DNA of 64,000 nt from Dyella_B sp036746095 (GTDB lineage Bacteria; Pseudomonadota; Gammaproteobacteria; Xanthomonadales; Rhodanobacteraceae): assembly GCF_036746095.1 (NCBI RefSeq), contig NZ_DAIOEU010000011.1:1-64000 (forward strand). Direction: 5' to 3'. The notes under the pieces are model-generated. The model had not been told where the DNA came from, did not search any database, and saw only the letters and a list, made by a program, of their open reading frames with translations. The position numbers and the translations under genes were made by a program. Below, in pieces: positions 41,772-50,531 of the stretch; the first letter of the stretch is position 1; every line of letters begins with the position of its first letter.

Positions 41772-43118
41772 ATGAGCGAGCGTTTCGATCTGATCGTGCT
41801 GGGCGCAGGTTCCGGCGGGCTGAGCGCGGCACAGCGTGCCGCGCGGCTCGGCGCACGCGTGGCGCTGTTCGATCCGGATGCACTCGGCGGTACGTGCGTG
41901 AACCGCGGCTGCGTGCCGAAGAAGGCGATGTGGTTTGCCGCGCAGATCGCCGACATGCACCGGCTTGGCGGCGAGATTGGATTCGAAAGCGCGCCGTTGC
42001 GTCTGGATTGGGCGCGCTTTCGCATCTTGCGCGATCAGTACATCGCCGGTATCCGGCACCGTTATGCGACGCGCCTGGACATGGCGGGCATCCGTGTGAT
42101 CGCTGAAGCCGCGCGTCTTGTATCGCACGATACGGTGGCGACGGAGCAGGGCATTCAGGCGAGCGCGCCGCATGTGGTGATTGCCACCGGCGCGCGGCCA
42201 CGTCGGCTCGATATCCCTGGTTTCGAGCTAGGCATGGTGTCCGATCAGATCTTCATGCTCGATGCGCCACCGCAATCCATTGCGATCGTCGGTGGCGGCT
42301 ATATTGCCGTGGAGTTTGCGTGCCTGATGCGTAGCCTGGGCTGCCAGGTGGATCTGCTGGTTCGCGAAAACCTGTTGACGGGTTTCGACCTTGAAGTGGT
42401 CGAGGCATTGGCGGTGCAGATGCAATCGCATGGCATTCGCATCGTACGCAATACGCAGATCAAGGCGGCGCGCGGGCAACCCGGCAAGGTAACGCTGGAG
42501 GCGACCGATGGCGTGGAGCACGGCATCTACGATGCGGTGCTGTGGGCTATCGGGCGCGTGCCCAACAGCAACGATATAGGTCTGGAATCACTCGGCGTGG
42601 AGTGCGGCGAAGCCGGACACGTGCTGGTCGATGCGTTCCAGAACACCAGCGTGCCTGGCGTCTGCGCCGTCGGCGATGTAACCGATCGCAAGGCGCTTAC
42701 GCCGGTGGCTGTCGCGGCGGGACGCGCCTTGGCGGAGCGGCTGATCGGCGGCGATGCGCAGGCGAAGCTCGACGACAGCGTCATTCCCAGCGTGGTGTTT
42801 TCCGAGCCGCCACTGGGTTCGGTCGGTCTTACCGAGCAACAGGCGCGCGCCCGCTATGGCGACGCGGTGAATGTGCATACGGGACGCTACACGCCGTTGC
42901 TGTGGATGGTGGCCGGCCGCTCCGAGCAAAGCGTGGTGAAACTGCTGAGCGTGGGCGAACAGCGCAAGATCGTCGGCATTCACGTGCTGGGGCCGGGCAG
43001 CGATGAATTGCTGCAAGGTTTTGCGGTGGCGATGCAGAAAGGGCTGTATTGGGCGGATCTCAAATCGACCATCGCGATCCATCCCACTGCCGCCGAGGAA
43101 CTGCTGTTGCTGCATTGA
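41772..43118 (+). CDS. gor: Glutathione-disulfide reductase
   Basis: 448 residues from ATG 41772 with GGAGG upstream. The FAD motif 'LIVLGAGSGGLSAAQRAARL' and the redox pair 'GGTCVNRGCVPKKAM' are followed by the NADPH motif 'IAIVGGGYIAVEFACLM', 'GVCAVGDVTDRKALTPVAVA', and the C-terminal 'ATIAIHPTAAEE'-type block (here 'STIAIHPTAAEELLLLH') with the catalytic His. It keeps glutathione reduced. The next gene follows after 24 bp. Confidence 0.92.
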   Translation: MSERFDLIVLGAGSGGLSAAQRAARLGARVALFDPDALGGTCVNRGCVPKKAMWFAAQIADMHRLGGEIGFESAPLRLDWARFRILRDQYIAGIRHRYATRLDMAGIRVIAEAARLVSHDTVATEQGIQASAPHVVIATGARPRRLDIPGFELGMVSDQIFMLDAPPQSIAIVGGGYIAVEFACLMRSLGCQVDLLVRENLLTGFDLEVVEALAVQMQSHGIRIVRNTQIKAARGQPGKVTLEATDGVEHGIYDAVLWAIGRVPNSNDIGLESLGVECGEAGHVLVDAFQNTSVPGVCAVGDVTDRKALTPVAVAAGRALAERLIGGDAQAKLDDSVIPSVVFSEPPLGSVGLTEQQARARYGDAVNVHTGRYTPLLWMVAGRSEQSVVKLLSVGEQRKIVGIHVLGPGSDELLQGFAVAMQKGLYWADLKSTIAIHPTAAEELLLLH

Positions 43119-43142
43119 GCGCAGACGGGCGACACTGCGGGA

Positions 43143-43922
43143 ATGGATACCTTCACGCTTACCCGCGGCGATGTGCCGCTGCTGATCAGCCTGCCGCACA
43201 ACGGTACCTGGCTTCCCGACGACCTGGCCGCGCGCATGCAACCCGGCGCACGCCGTGTGCCCGATACCGACTGGCACGTCGCGCGCCTGTACGAGCCCTT
43301 GGCGCAGGAGCTGGGAGCCAGCCTGATCAAGCCGCTGGCGTCGCGCTATGTGGTCGATCTGAACCGACCCGGCGATGGGCATGCCCTCTATCCAGGCCGG
43401 CGCGAAACGGGGCTGGCGCCCACCATTGGCTTCGACGGGCAGCCGCTGTACCTGGACGGACAGGCACCCGATGCGGATGACATCCGCCATCGCGTCGAAA
43501 CCTGGTGGCGTCCCTACCACGAGGCGTTGGCCGGCGAGTTGGCGCGGCTGAAGGCGCAGCACGGCAAGGTGGTGCTGTGGGACGGCCACTCCATCAAGAG
43601 CCACGTGCCCATGTTGTTTGAAGGGCGCCTGCCGGACTTCAACCTGGGTACCGCCGATGGCGCGAGCTGCAGCGCTGATCTCCAATGGAGCTTGACCCGT
43701 GCGCTGGAGGGCCAGCGGCGCTACGACTTCGTGGTCAATGGACGCTTCAAGGGCGGCCATATCACGCGCCACTACGGCCAGCCGGCAGAAGGTGTGCAGG
43801 CCGTGCAGCTGGAGCTGGCGCAGTGCCAGTACATGGATGAAGAAAGCTTTGCCTGGGACGAAGCCAAGGCCGTGCAGGTTCAGGCCATCATTCGCGAGTT
43901 GCTGCGTTGCTGCCTTGCTTGA
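43143..43922 (+). CDS. hutG: N-formylglutamate amidohydrolase
   Basis: 259 residues, family length. Conserved blocks are 'LLISLPHNGTWLP', 'DTDWHVARLYEPLAQELGA', 'RYVVDLNRPGDG', 'ALYPGRRETGLAPT', 'LWDGHSIKSHVPMLFEG' and 'GRFKGGHITRHYGQPAEGVQ'. It hydrolyses N-formyl-glutamate to glutamate and formate, the last step of one histidine-degradation route. No other hut gene is in the window; it follows gor on the same strand. Confidence 0.92.
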   Translation: MDTFTLTRGDVPLLISLPHNGTWLPDDLAARMQPGARRVPDTDWHVARLYEPLAQELGASLIKPLASRYVVDLNRPGDGHALYPGRRETGLAPTIGFDGQPLYLDGQAPDADDIRHRVETWWRPYHEALAGELARLKAQHGKVVLWDGHSIKSHVPMLFEGRLPDFNLGTADGASCSADLQWSLTRALEGQRRYDFVVNGRFKGGHITRHYGQPAEGVQAVQLELAQCQYMDEESFAWDEAKAVQVQAIIRELLRCCLA

Positions 43923-44105
43923 GGCTGTCAGTCGCAAACATGGCGGGCAAGAATTGTTTAAAAAGCTACCGGCGAACTCGAAATTTTCCTACGTCCGTTC
44001 AGTTTCGGTATGCCGAGATGGATGCATTGTTAGGGCCGTCACGCCGCCCGCGATAGCCGGGTTCCGGCCGGGTCCGTGGCCACCAAAATCTCGAGGCTCA
44101 TGATC

Positions 44106-44324
44106 ATGATGCGTAAACTTGCGATCGCTTCCCTGCTCGTGGCGGGTGTCGCTCTTTCCGGTTCGGTGCTGGCTCAGGACTCGTCGGCTGCTCCGGCATC
44201 CGCGTCGACGTCGGCCCCCACCACCAAGCACGCCCATCATCACAGCAAGTCTTCGACCCACAAGTCGTCGCACAAGGCGAAGAAGTCCGCTGAGCCGGCT
44301 TCCAGCAGCACCGCAGGCAAGTAA
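44106..44324 (+). CDS. Small exported His/Lys/Ser-rich protein
   Basis: 72 residues from ATG 44106 (Met codons also at 44100 and 44109). Signal peptide 'LAIASLLVAGVALSGSVLAQ' with an AxA-like cleavage site. The mature part, about 50 residues, is almost entirely Ser, Ala, Thr, His and Lys ('TKHAHHHSKSSTHKSSHKAK'). This low-complexity, strongly basic, histidine-rich sequence is unlike any catalytic domain and suggests metal, acid or polymer binding. A strong terminator follows, so it is a single-gene unit. Confidence 0.75.
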   Translation: MMRKLAIASLLVAGVALSGSVLAQDSSAAPASASTSAPTTKHAHHHSKSSTHKSSHKAKKSAEPASSSTAGK

Positions 44325-44350
44325 TCTCTCCTCATCCGATCGGATGAAAG

Positions 44351-44381
44351 ACCCGGTGGGCGAAGGCCCCCGGGTTTTTTT
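44351..44381 (+). terminator. Rho-independent terminator
   Basis: ACCCGG...GGGC and GCCC...CCGGGT form a GC-rich stem around GAAG, followed directly by seven T residues. It ends the small exported-protein gene. Confidence 0.85.
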
Positions 44382-44393
44382 GTGGCCCTGGTT

Positions 44394-44822
44394 TTACGAG
44401 TGCGATGCCGGCAAGGCGGCAACGCACTTCAACTCGATCGCGATCGGCGTCGGCAACGCGGTAATGCCCAATGTGGTGCGGCAGGCATCGACGCCTTGGA
44501 AGTATTCGGCATAGAGGCGGTTGTAGACGGGGAAGTCGCGCGCCATGTCGGTGAGAAAGACGGTGACGTCGACCAGGTCTTCCCAGTGCGCGCCGCTCGC
44601 TTCGAGCACCGCGCGCACGTTGGCGAACACTTGCCGGCATTGCTGCTCGATGTCGTAGCCGACCAGGTTTCCTTGCTCGTCATGGACGTTGCCGGGAATG
44701 CGGTTGGTGCCGGGTTCGCGCGGACCGACGCCGGAAAGAAACAGCAGGTTGCCCACGCGGCGCGCATGCGGATAGGCGCCGACCGGAGCCGGTGCGGTAT
44801 CGGTGCGGACCGCGTTGCTCAT
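44394..44822 (-). CDS. RidA-family deaminase, probable 2-aminomuconate deaminase
   Basis: 142 residues, YjgF/RidA fold. Starts 'APAPVGAYPHARRVGNLLFL' and 'SGVGPREPGTNRIPG', the pattern of the aminomuconate-deaminase branch rather than classic RidA. The active-site Arg is in 'DACRTTLGITALP'. Last gene of the operon with carbonic anhydrase and an ALDH8-type dehydrogenase; the dehydrogenase would make 2-aminomuconate, the substrate of this enzyme. Its ATG overlaps the carbonic anhydrase stop. Confidence 0.8.
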   Translation of the reverse strand: MSNAVRTDTAPAPVGAYPHARRVGNLLFLSGVGPREPGTNRIPGNVHDEQGNLVGYDIEQQCRQVFANVRAVLEASGAHWEDLVDVTVFLTDMARDFPVYNRLYAEYFQGVDACRTTLGITALPTPIAIELKCVAALPASHS

Positions 44823-45487
44823 CGCAATTCCTGTGCGCGCTGCATCAGCAGCTCAAGCGCGTGCTCATAGTTGGGGCGTAGCGACTCGCGCGAGGAAACG
44901 TGCATGCCAAGGTCATGCATATGGCCGTTGGAAAGACCGTAGCACCAGGCATGTACCGACAGCGGTTGGCCGCGTTCCCAGGCGTCCATCACGATGGTGG
45001 TCTGGCAGACGTTGACCACCTGTTCGATCGCGTTGAGTTCGCACAGGCGCATGTTGCGCAAGGACATGGAATCCAGCGCCGCCAGCTTGTCCACGTGCTT
45101 GTGCGCGACATCGCCCACGTGACGCAGCCAGTTGTCGACCAGGCCGAGCCGGCGCTCGTCCAGCACGGCTTGCACACCGCCGCAGCCGTAATGGCCGACG
45201 ACGATGATGTGTTCCACTTTCAATACATCCACCGAGAACTGGATGGTGCTGAGGCAGTTCAGATCCGTGTGCGACACAACGTTGGCTACGTTGCGTTGCA
45301 CGAAGATTTCGCCGGGCGGCAGGTCGACGATCTGCGTGGCGGGCACGCGCGAGTCGGAGCAGCCGATCCACAGGTATTTGGGCGATTGCTGTCTGGCCAG
45401 GCGCTCGAAGAATTTCGGATCGGCCTGCGTTACCGACGCCGACCAGCGGCGATTGCTGTCGATCAGGTCTTGCAGTGGACTGCTCAA
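44819..45487 (-). CDS. can: Beta-class carbonic anhydrase
   Basis: 222 residues from TTG 45487, chosen because GAGGAAGCCACC stands directly before it and the protein then begins 'SSPLQDLIDSNRRWSASVTQ', the normal family start. Zinc ligands: Cys and Asp in 'IGCSDSRVPATQIVDLPPGE', His and Cys in 'HIIVVGHYGCGGVQAVL'. It interconverts CO2 and bicarbonate. It lies between the ALDH and RidA genes, starting 10 bp after the ALDH stop and overlapping RidA. The placement suggests a tie to decarboxylation in the same pathway. Confidence 0.92.
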   Translation of the reverse strand: MSSPLQDLIDSNRRWSASVTQADPKFFERLARQQSPKYLWIGCSDSRVPATQIVDLPPGEIFVQRNVANVVSHTDLNCLSTIQFSVDVLKVEHIIVVGHYGCGGVQAVLDERRLGLVDNWLRHVGDVAHKHVDKLAALDSMSLRNMRLCELNAIEQVVNVCQTTIVMDAWERGQPLSVHAWCYGLSNGHMHDLGMHVSSRESLRPNYEHALELLMQRAQELR

Positions 45488-45497
45488 GGTGGCTTCC

Positions 45498-46949
45498 TCA
45501 GTAACGAATACAAATATTGCGCGGCTCGGTGAAGAAGCGCAGCGCTTCCACGCCGCCTTCTCGCCCGACGCCGGATTGCTTGCTGCCCCCGAACGGCGTG
45601 CGCAGATCGCGCAACAGCCAGCAGTTGATCCACACGATGCCGAATTCCAGTTGCGCGCCCATGCGATGTGCGCGTGACAGGTCGCGGGTCCAGAGCGACG
45701 CAGCAAGGCCATAGCCGGTGCCATTGGCGAGGGCGATCGCTTCGGCTTCGTCATCGAACGGAATCAGGGTGACGACTGGTCCGAAAATTTCCTGCTGGTT
45801 GGTCTGCGTGTCGTTGCCGAGTGCTTCGATCACCGTCGGCGCAATGAACCAGCCTTCGGCGCAACGCCCATCGAGCGTCAGCGCGTCGCCGCCGCAAAGA
45901 ATGCGCCCACCTTCGTCGCGTGCCTGTGCAATGCAGCGCATTACCTTGTCGAAGTGTTCGCGCGAGACCAGTGCGCCGAGATCGGTGGTGGCGTCCTTGG
46001 GATCGCCCACGCGCAGCGCCTGGACTTTGGCGAGGTAGCGTTCGCGGAAGCTGTCGTAGATCGAGCGCTGCACCAGCAGGCGCGAGCCGCATAGGCAGAT
46101 CTCGCCCTGGTTGGCGAAACCCGAGCGCACGATGGTGTCGAGGTTTGCGTCACTGAGATCGGCGTCGGCGAAGACGATCGCGGGATTCTTGCCGCCCATT
46201 TCCAACGACACTTTCTTGAATTGCGGCGCGGTAGTGGCGGCAATGCTCGCACCGGTGCGCGTGCTGCCGGTGAAGGAAATCGCCTTGATCGCAGGATGCT
46301 CGATGATCGCCTGGCCGGTGGTAGGGCCGCGGCCTTGCACGATGTTCAACACGCCAGCAGGAAAGCCGGCTTCGATGCTCAATTCGCCCAGCCATGCGGC
46401 CGTGCAAGGCGTGATCTCGGAAGGCTTGGCAATGACGGCGTTGCCGCTCGCCAGCGCCGGTGCAATTTTCCAGGTGAACAGATATAGCGGCAGATTCCAC
46501 GGGCTGATGCAGCCGACGACGCCAAGCGGATGGCGTAGCGTGTAGTTGATCGCGCCAGTTTCCATCGCGTGCGATTCGCTCTCCCAGCCGATGACGGCAG
46601 CAGCGAAGAAGCGCAGGTTGGATACGGCGCGCGGAATGTCCAGGCGCTTGGCGAGTGCGACGGGCTTGCCGCTGTCGCGCGATTCCAGCTCGGCGAATTC
46701 ATCGAGCCTGCCTTCGATCAGATCGGCGAGCTTGTGCAGCAATTTGGCGCGCGTTTCGGTCGGCGTGGCGGCCCATGCCGGGGCTGCGCCTAGCGCTGCT
46801 TTAACGGCAGCATCGATGTCGGCAGCCGTGGAATCGGGACATTGCGCGAACACCTCGCCAGTGGCGGGTTCATAGACGTCGAGCCAATGGTCGTCCAGAG
46901 GAGCCTGCAGGCGACCGTCGATAAGGTTAGCGAGGCGTGTGCTTGGCAT
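45498..46949 (-). CDS. Aldehyde dehydrogenase, ALDH8 / 2-aminomuconic semialdehyde type
   Basis: 483 residues. Catalytic Glu in 'SLEMGGKNPAI' and Cys in 'NQGEICLCGSRLLV'; cofactor motif 'SFTGSTRTGASIA'. The end 'INCWLLRDLRTPFGGSKQSG' is the specific signature of the ALDH8 / hydroxymuconic-semialdehyde branch. It oxidises 2-aminomuconic 6-semialdehyde (or 2-hydroxymuconic semialdehyde) with NAD. With the RidA-type deaminase this gives two consecutive steps of 3-hydroxyanthranilate (kynurenine) breakdown. Confidence 0.88.
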   Translation of the reverse strand: MPSTRLANLIDGRLQAPLDDHWLDVYEPATGEVFAQCPDSTAADIDAAVKAALGAAPAWAATPTETRAKLLHKLADLIEGRLDEFAELESRDSGKPVALAKRLDIPRAVSNLRFFAAAVIGWESESHAMETGAINYTLRHPLGVVGCISPWNLPLYLFTWKIAPALASGNAVIAKPSEITPCTAAWLGELSIEAGFPAGVLNIVQGRGPTTGQAIIEHPAIKAISFTGSTRTGASIAATTAPQFKKVSLEMGGKNPAIVFADADLSDANLDTIVRSGFANQGEICLCGSRLLVQRSIYDSFRERYLAKVQALRVGDPKDATTDLGALVSREHFDKVMRCIAQARDEGGRILCGGDALTLDGRCAEGWFIAPTVIEALGNDTQTNQQEIFGPVVTLIPFDDEAEAIALANGTGYGLAASLWTRDLSRAHRMGAQLEFGIVWINCWLLRDLRTPFGGSKQSGVGREGGVEALRFFTEPRNICIRY

Positions 46950-47015
46950 CTTTGCAAGCTTAGAACCTGTTCAAGTGGAATGCACCGGACGCTGCCGTAT
47001 GTGGGAGTGCAGCGA

Positions 47016-47807
47016 TCAGCTCAATGCTTTCGTACGCCCGCCGTCCACGGCGATGCTCACGCCATTGACGTACGCTGCCGCCGGCGTGCACAGGAATGCG
47101 ATCACTGCTGCGACTTCACCTGGTTCACCGAAACGGCGGGCTGGAACCGCAGCGGCCATGTCCTTGGCCAATTCCTGCTCGCTGCGGCCACTCTTCTGGG
47201 CCTGCACGGTCAGCAATCCGTCCAGCCGAGCTGTGCGGGTGTAGCCGGGCAGCACGTTGTTGACGGTGATGCCATCGGCGGCCAGTTCGTTGGACATGGT
47301 CTTGGCCCACGCGGCCATCGCGGCGCGAACGGTATTGGAAACGCCAAGGCCGGGAATCGGTTCTTTTACCGAGGTGGAAATTACGTTGACGACGCGTCCG
47401 TATGCACTGTCGCGCATGCCCGGCAGCACCGTTTGCAACAGCGCATGCGCAGCCAGCACGTGTTGGCGGAAGGTATCTTCGAAGGCGGCGGATTCGGCGC
47501 TATGAATGGGGCCGCCCGGCGGACCGCCGGTGTTGTTGATCAGGATGTGCACGGGGCTGGCGTTGACGATGCCGAAAGCCGTTGCCTTCAGCGCATCGGT
47601 ATCCTGCATGTCCACGCTGCGCCATGCATGCCGTTGCGATGCATGCTTGCGCGGCAGGCTCTGCGCCAACGCGGCCAGACGTTCGACGGAGCGCGCCAGC
47701 AGGGTGACGTCGGCGCCCAGTTCGGCAAGTTCGACTGCCGTCGCGCGGCCGATGCCTTGCGATGCGCCACACACCAGGGCGTGACGTCCGCTCAAATTCA
47801 AATCCAT
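47016..47807 (-). CDS. Short-chain dehydrogenase/reductase
   Basis: 263 residues. The cofactor motif is 'ALVCGASQGIGRATAVELAE' (Cys in place of the usual Thr); 'ILINNTGGPPGGPI' (NNxGG) and 'RVVNVISTSVKEPIPGLGVS' follow. The active-site Ser-Tyr-Lys is unusual: the position of the Tyr reads Asn-Thr ('GVSNTVRAAMAAWAKTMSNE'). This Asn/Thr variant is typical of a known subgroup of 3-oxoacyl-ACP-reductase-like SDRs. First gene of the operon before the ALDH, with 66 bp between them. Confidence 0.85.
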   Translation of the reverse strand: MDLNLSGRHALVCGASQGIGRATAVELAELGADVTLLARSVERLAALAQSLPRKHASQRHAWRSVDMQDTDALKATAFGIVNASPVHILINNTGGPPGGPIHSAESAAFEDTFRQHVLAAHALLQTVLPGMRDSAYGRVVNVISTSVKEPIPGLGVSNTVRAAMAAWAKTMSNELAADGITVNNVLPGYTRTARLDGLLTVQAQKSGRSEQELAKDMAAAVPARRFGEPGEVAAVIAFLCTPAAAYVNGVSIAVDGGRTKALS

Positions 47808-47863
47808 GTGATCTCCCGGTTGTTTTCAGCGCCAGCCGATGCGCAAGAATCGCCAGCAAGCGC

Positions 47864-48190
47864 TCAGGAACGGCTGTGCCATTGGATGGCCAGCGCACCG
47901 AGCCAGCAACCCCAGGCCAGCCACTGACTGTAGCGCCAGATGCGCCACAGGCGCGTGATCGCAGCGTCGTCGATCGCCGCAATGGCTGGCGAGCGCAGCA
48001 CGCTCTGCATGCGCAGCCACAATTGCGGCCCGTGCGCGGCTTGCGCGCTGCCGGTATCCACGATCACTTTCCAGTGTTGCGGATAGTCGTCGCGCAAATG
48101 CTTGGCGATGCGAAACGGCAACACGGCGTGCATGGTGAAGCAGATCAGGCCGATCATCAGCAGGCCGATGTAGGCCACGACGGGAATCAA
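47864..48190 (-). CDS. Small membrane protein, UspB-like pattern
   Basis: 108 residues from TTG 48190, which overlaps the stop of the upstream lipoprotein gene (TTGA) and has GGAGAGG before it. A membrane helix at each end ('VVAYIGLLMIGLICFTMHAV' and 'YSQWLAWGCWLGALAIQW') flanks a polar middle of about 60 residues ('LRDDYPQHWKVIVDTGSAQA'). Length and layout resemble universal stress protein B, but the identity is too weak to be firm. Confidence 0.55.
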   Translation of the reverse strand: MIPVVAYIGLLMIGLICFTMHAVLPFRIAKHLRDDYPQHWKVIVDTGSAQAAHGPQLWLRMQSVLRSPAIAAIDDAAITRLWRIWRYSQWLAWGCWLGALAIQWHSRS

Positions 48191-48987
48191 GGGCCTCTCC
48201 GCGTCAAACCGAGGTCCAGGCCGATGGAATTCAGCAGCCCATTGCCTTGCGGGGCTTTGCCGCATACGGCCTTGCTCACGGCCTGGTTGTAGCTTTTATC
48301 CATCAGGCCGACCCACACCACGCCTTCCGGACCGTGCTGGATCTTGTAGCTGCCGCCCATGGTGGTGGCGGTCGGTGTATTGGTGGTGCTGCTGGTCGAG
48401 AAGGTGCTGGCCGACTGCTCCCAGTATGTGTTGTCCGATTGCTGCTTGGCGGAGCTGTAGACCACCACGTAGCGCGCGCGGCTGTCGGTAACCTCGACGC
48501 TGCCGAATGCGCCGCTGTCGTCGTTGGTCCAGCCCATGTATTCGCACAGTTTCACGTCTTGCGAATCGATCGGCTGGAAGGCCTCGTCGAGTTGCACCAC
48601 GGTAGGCGCGAACAGATAGCTGCTGCTGGCCACGGAGCGGCCGACCAGTTCCGACTTCAGGCCGATCTTGTAAGGCAGCTTTACATCCTGGGGCAGCGCG
48701 AAGCTCAGGAAGTAGCTGCGTGAACCGTTGATAGCCGCCACCGGGCTGCTGGGGCCAAGCTCGAACCGTTGCGGCCGCCAGGGCAAGCGGGCCTGGTAGG
48801 AGAAGTCGGCGAAGGTGGTGCAGCAGGGCGTGGCTGCGGCGAGTGCCTTCTTGGCATCAGCCAGCGGCCGGATCGGCTGGCTTTGCGGCAGCAGATCGGT
48901 AGGCAGCGGCAACTTGGGCAGCTTGACGCTATGGCAGGCGGCCAGCAGCAGGATGGATGCAAATAGGAGTACCAGTTTGAGACGCAT
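48187..48987 (-). CDS. MalM-family lipoprotein
   Basis: 266 residues. Lipoprotein signal 'LKLVLLFASILLLAACHSVK' (lipobox LAAC). The MalM-type block 'ATPCCTTFADFSYQARLPWR' and 'SPVAAINGSRSYFLSFALP' follows. The protein is beta-rich with a Thr/Ser stretch ('TFSTSSTTNTPTATTMGGSY'). MalM in E. coli is a periplasmic protein of the maltose operon with unknown molecular role; no maltose genes are nearby here. Coupled to the small membrane protein downstream. Confidence 0.75.
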   Translation of the reverse strand: MRLKLVLLFASILLLAACHSVKLPKLPLPTDLLPQSQPIRPLADAKKALAAATPCCTTFADFSYQARLPWRPQRFELGPSSPVAAINGSRSYFLSFALPQDVKLPYKIGLKSELVGRSVASSSYLFAPTVVQLDEAFQPIDSQDVKLCEYMGWTNDDSGAFGSVEVTDSRARYVVVYSSAKQQSDNTYWEQSASTFSTSSTTNTPTATTMGGSYKIQHGPEGVVWVGLMDKSYNQAVSKAVCGKAPQGNGLLNSIGLDLGLTRRGP

Positions 48988-49001
48988 GGTGGTTTAAGAG
49001 C

Positions 49002-50402
49002 TCAGAACTCGGCGCTCCCTGCCGCACGTGGATAAGGAATGGCATCACGGATATTGGTCAGGCCGCACACGTATACAAGCAGACGCTCAAAGCCGAGGCC
49101 GAAGCCTGCGTGCGGCACGGTGCCGTAGCGGCGCAGGTCACGGTACCAACCGTACGTGGCAGGATCGAGACCGAACTTGGCCATGCGGTGATCGAGGTAG
49201 TCCAGACGTTCCTCGCGCTGGGCGCCGCCGATGATCTCGCCGATGCCGGGGGCGAGTACGTCCATCGCAGCGACGGTTTTCCCGTCGTCGTTCAAGCGCA
49301 TGTAGAACGCCTTGATCTGCTCCGGATAGTTCATAACGACCACCGGACGGCCGATATGTTTCTCGGCCAGGTAGCGCTCGTGCTCGGTCTGCAGGTCGAT
49401 ACCCCAGGCGACCGGAAACTCGAACTTCTGGCCGCACTTCTGCAGTATCTCGACGGCATCGGTGTAGTCGATGCGCTCGAACGGCTGGCTGATGAAGGTT
49501 TCCAGGCGCGTGATGGCTTCCGGCAGCACGCGTTTGGCGAAGAACGCCATGTCATCCGCGCGCTCTTCCAGCACCGCCTTGAAGATCGCCTTCAGGAACC
49601 CTTCGGCGCAATCGGCGTCGGCGGTGAGGTCGGCGAAGGCGATTTCCGGTTCCACCATCCAGAACTCGGCCAGATGGCGCGGCGTGTTGGAATTCTCCGC
49701 GCGGAAGGTGGGGCCGAAGGTGTAGACCTTGCTCATCGCCAGGCAGTAGGCCTCGACGTTGAGCTGGCCGGACACGGTGAGGAAGGCTTCGCGGCCGAAG
49801 AAATCCTTGCGGAAATCGATCTTGCCCTTCTCATCGCGCGGCAGGTTGGCCAGGTCCAGCGTGGACAGGCGGAACATGTCGCCGGCGCCTTCGGCATCAG
49901 AAGTGGTGATGATCGGCGTATTGATCCAGAAGAAGCCCTGTTCGGTGAGATGGCGGTGGATCGCCGTCATCATCGTGTGGCGCACGCGGGTGACGGCGCC
50001 GAACAGGTTGGTGCGCGGACGCAGGTGCGCGACCTCGCGCAGGAATTCCATCGAGTGCTGCTTGGGCTGGATCGGATAGGTTTCCGGATCGTCCACGAAG
50101 CCGGTGACTTCGACGCGGTCAGCCTGCAGCTCGAAGGCCTGGCCCTTGCCCTGCGAGGGCACCAGCGTGCCGGTGACGATCACGCCCGCACCGGTGGTGA
50201 GGTGCTTGACCTCGCTTTCGTAGTTGCCGAGGGTGGCTGGCACGACGGCCTGGATCGGATCGAAGCACGAGCCATCGCTGATATTCACGAACGACAGGCC
50301 AGCCTTGGAATCGCGCCGTGTGCGCACCCAACCGCGCACCGTCGCCTTGCTGCCGGCCTCGAGTTTGCCGGAAAGGGCCTGTTTGACGCTTACCACCGTC
50401 AT
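49002..50402 (-). CDS. asnS: Asparaginyl-tRNA synthetase
   Basis: 466 residues, the standard length. N-terminal OB-fold anticodon-binding domain ('ATVRGWVRTRRDSKAGLSFV'), then class II motifs: motif 2 in 'FRAENSNTPRHLAEFWMVEP' and motif 3 in 'GFGLGFERLLVYVCGLTNIR'. The frame is open far upstream of ATG 50402, antisense to the Fe-S gene; that part is not coding. Confidence 0.96.
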   Translation of the reverse strand: MTVVSVKQALSGKLEAGSKATVRGWVRTRRDSKAGLSFVNISDGSCFDPIQAVVPATLGNYESEVKHLTTGAGVIVTGTLVPSQGKGQAFELQADRVEVTGFVDDPETYPIQPKQHSMEFLREVAHLRPRTNLFGAVTRVRHTMMTAIHRHLTEQGFFWINTPIITTSDAEGAGDMFRLSTLDLANLPRDEKGKIDFRKDFFGREAFLTVSGQLNVEAYCLAMSKVYTFGPTFRAENSNTPRHLAEFWMVEPEIAFADLTADADCAEGFLKAIFKAVLEERADDMAFFAKRVLPEAITRLETFISQPFERIDYTDAVEILQKCGQKFEFPVAWGIDLQTEHERYLAEKHIGRPVVVMNYPEQIKAFYMRLNDDGKTVAAMDVLAPGIGEIIGGAQREERLDYLDHRMAKFGLDPATYGWYRDLRRYGTVPHAGFGLGFERLLVYVCGLTNIRDAIPYPRAAGSAEF

Positions 50403-50531
50403 GGATTGAAACTCCTGGGAGAGGCGCCCATCTGAGTGGGGGCGTGAAGGCAAGCGGGCATGATAATGTAGCCCTTGCCGCACTGCGACAAGCTTTATGC
50501 GCCCAAGTGCCCGATTCAGACCGTTGTCCCT

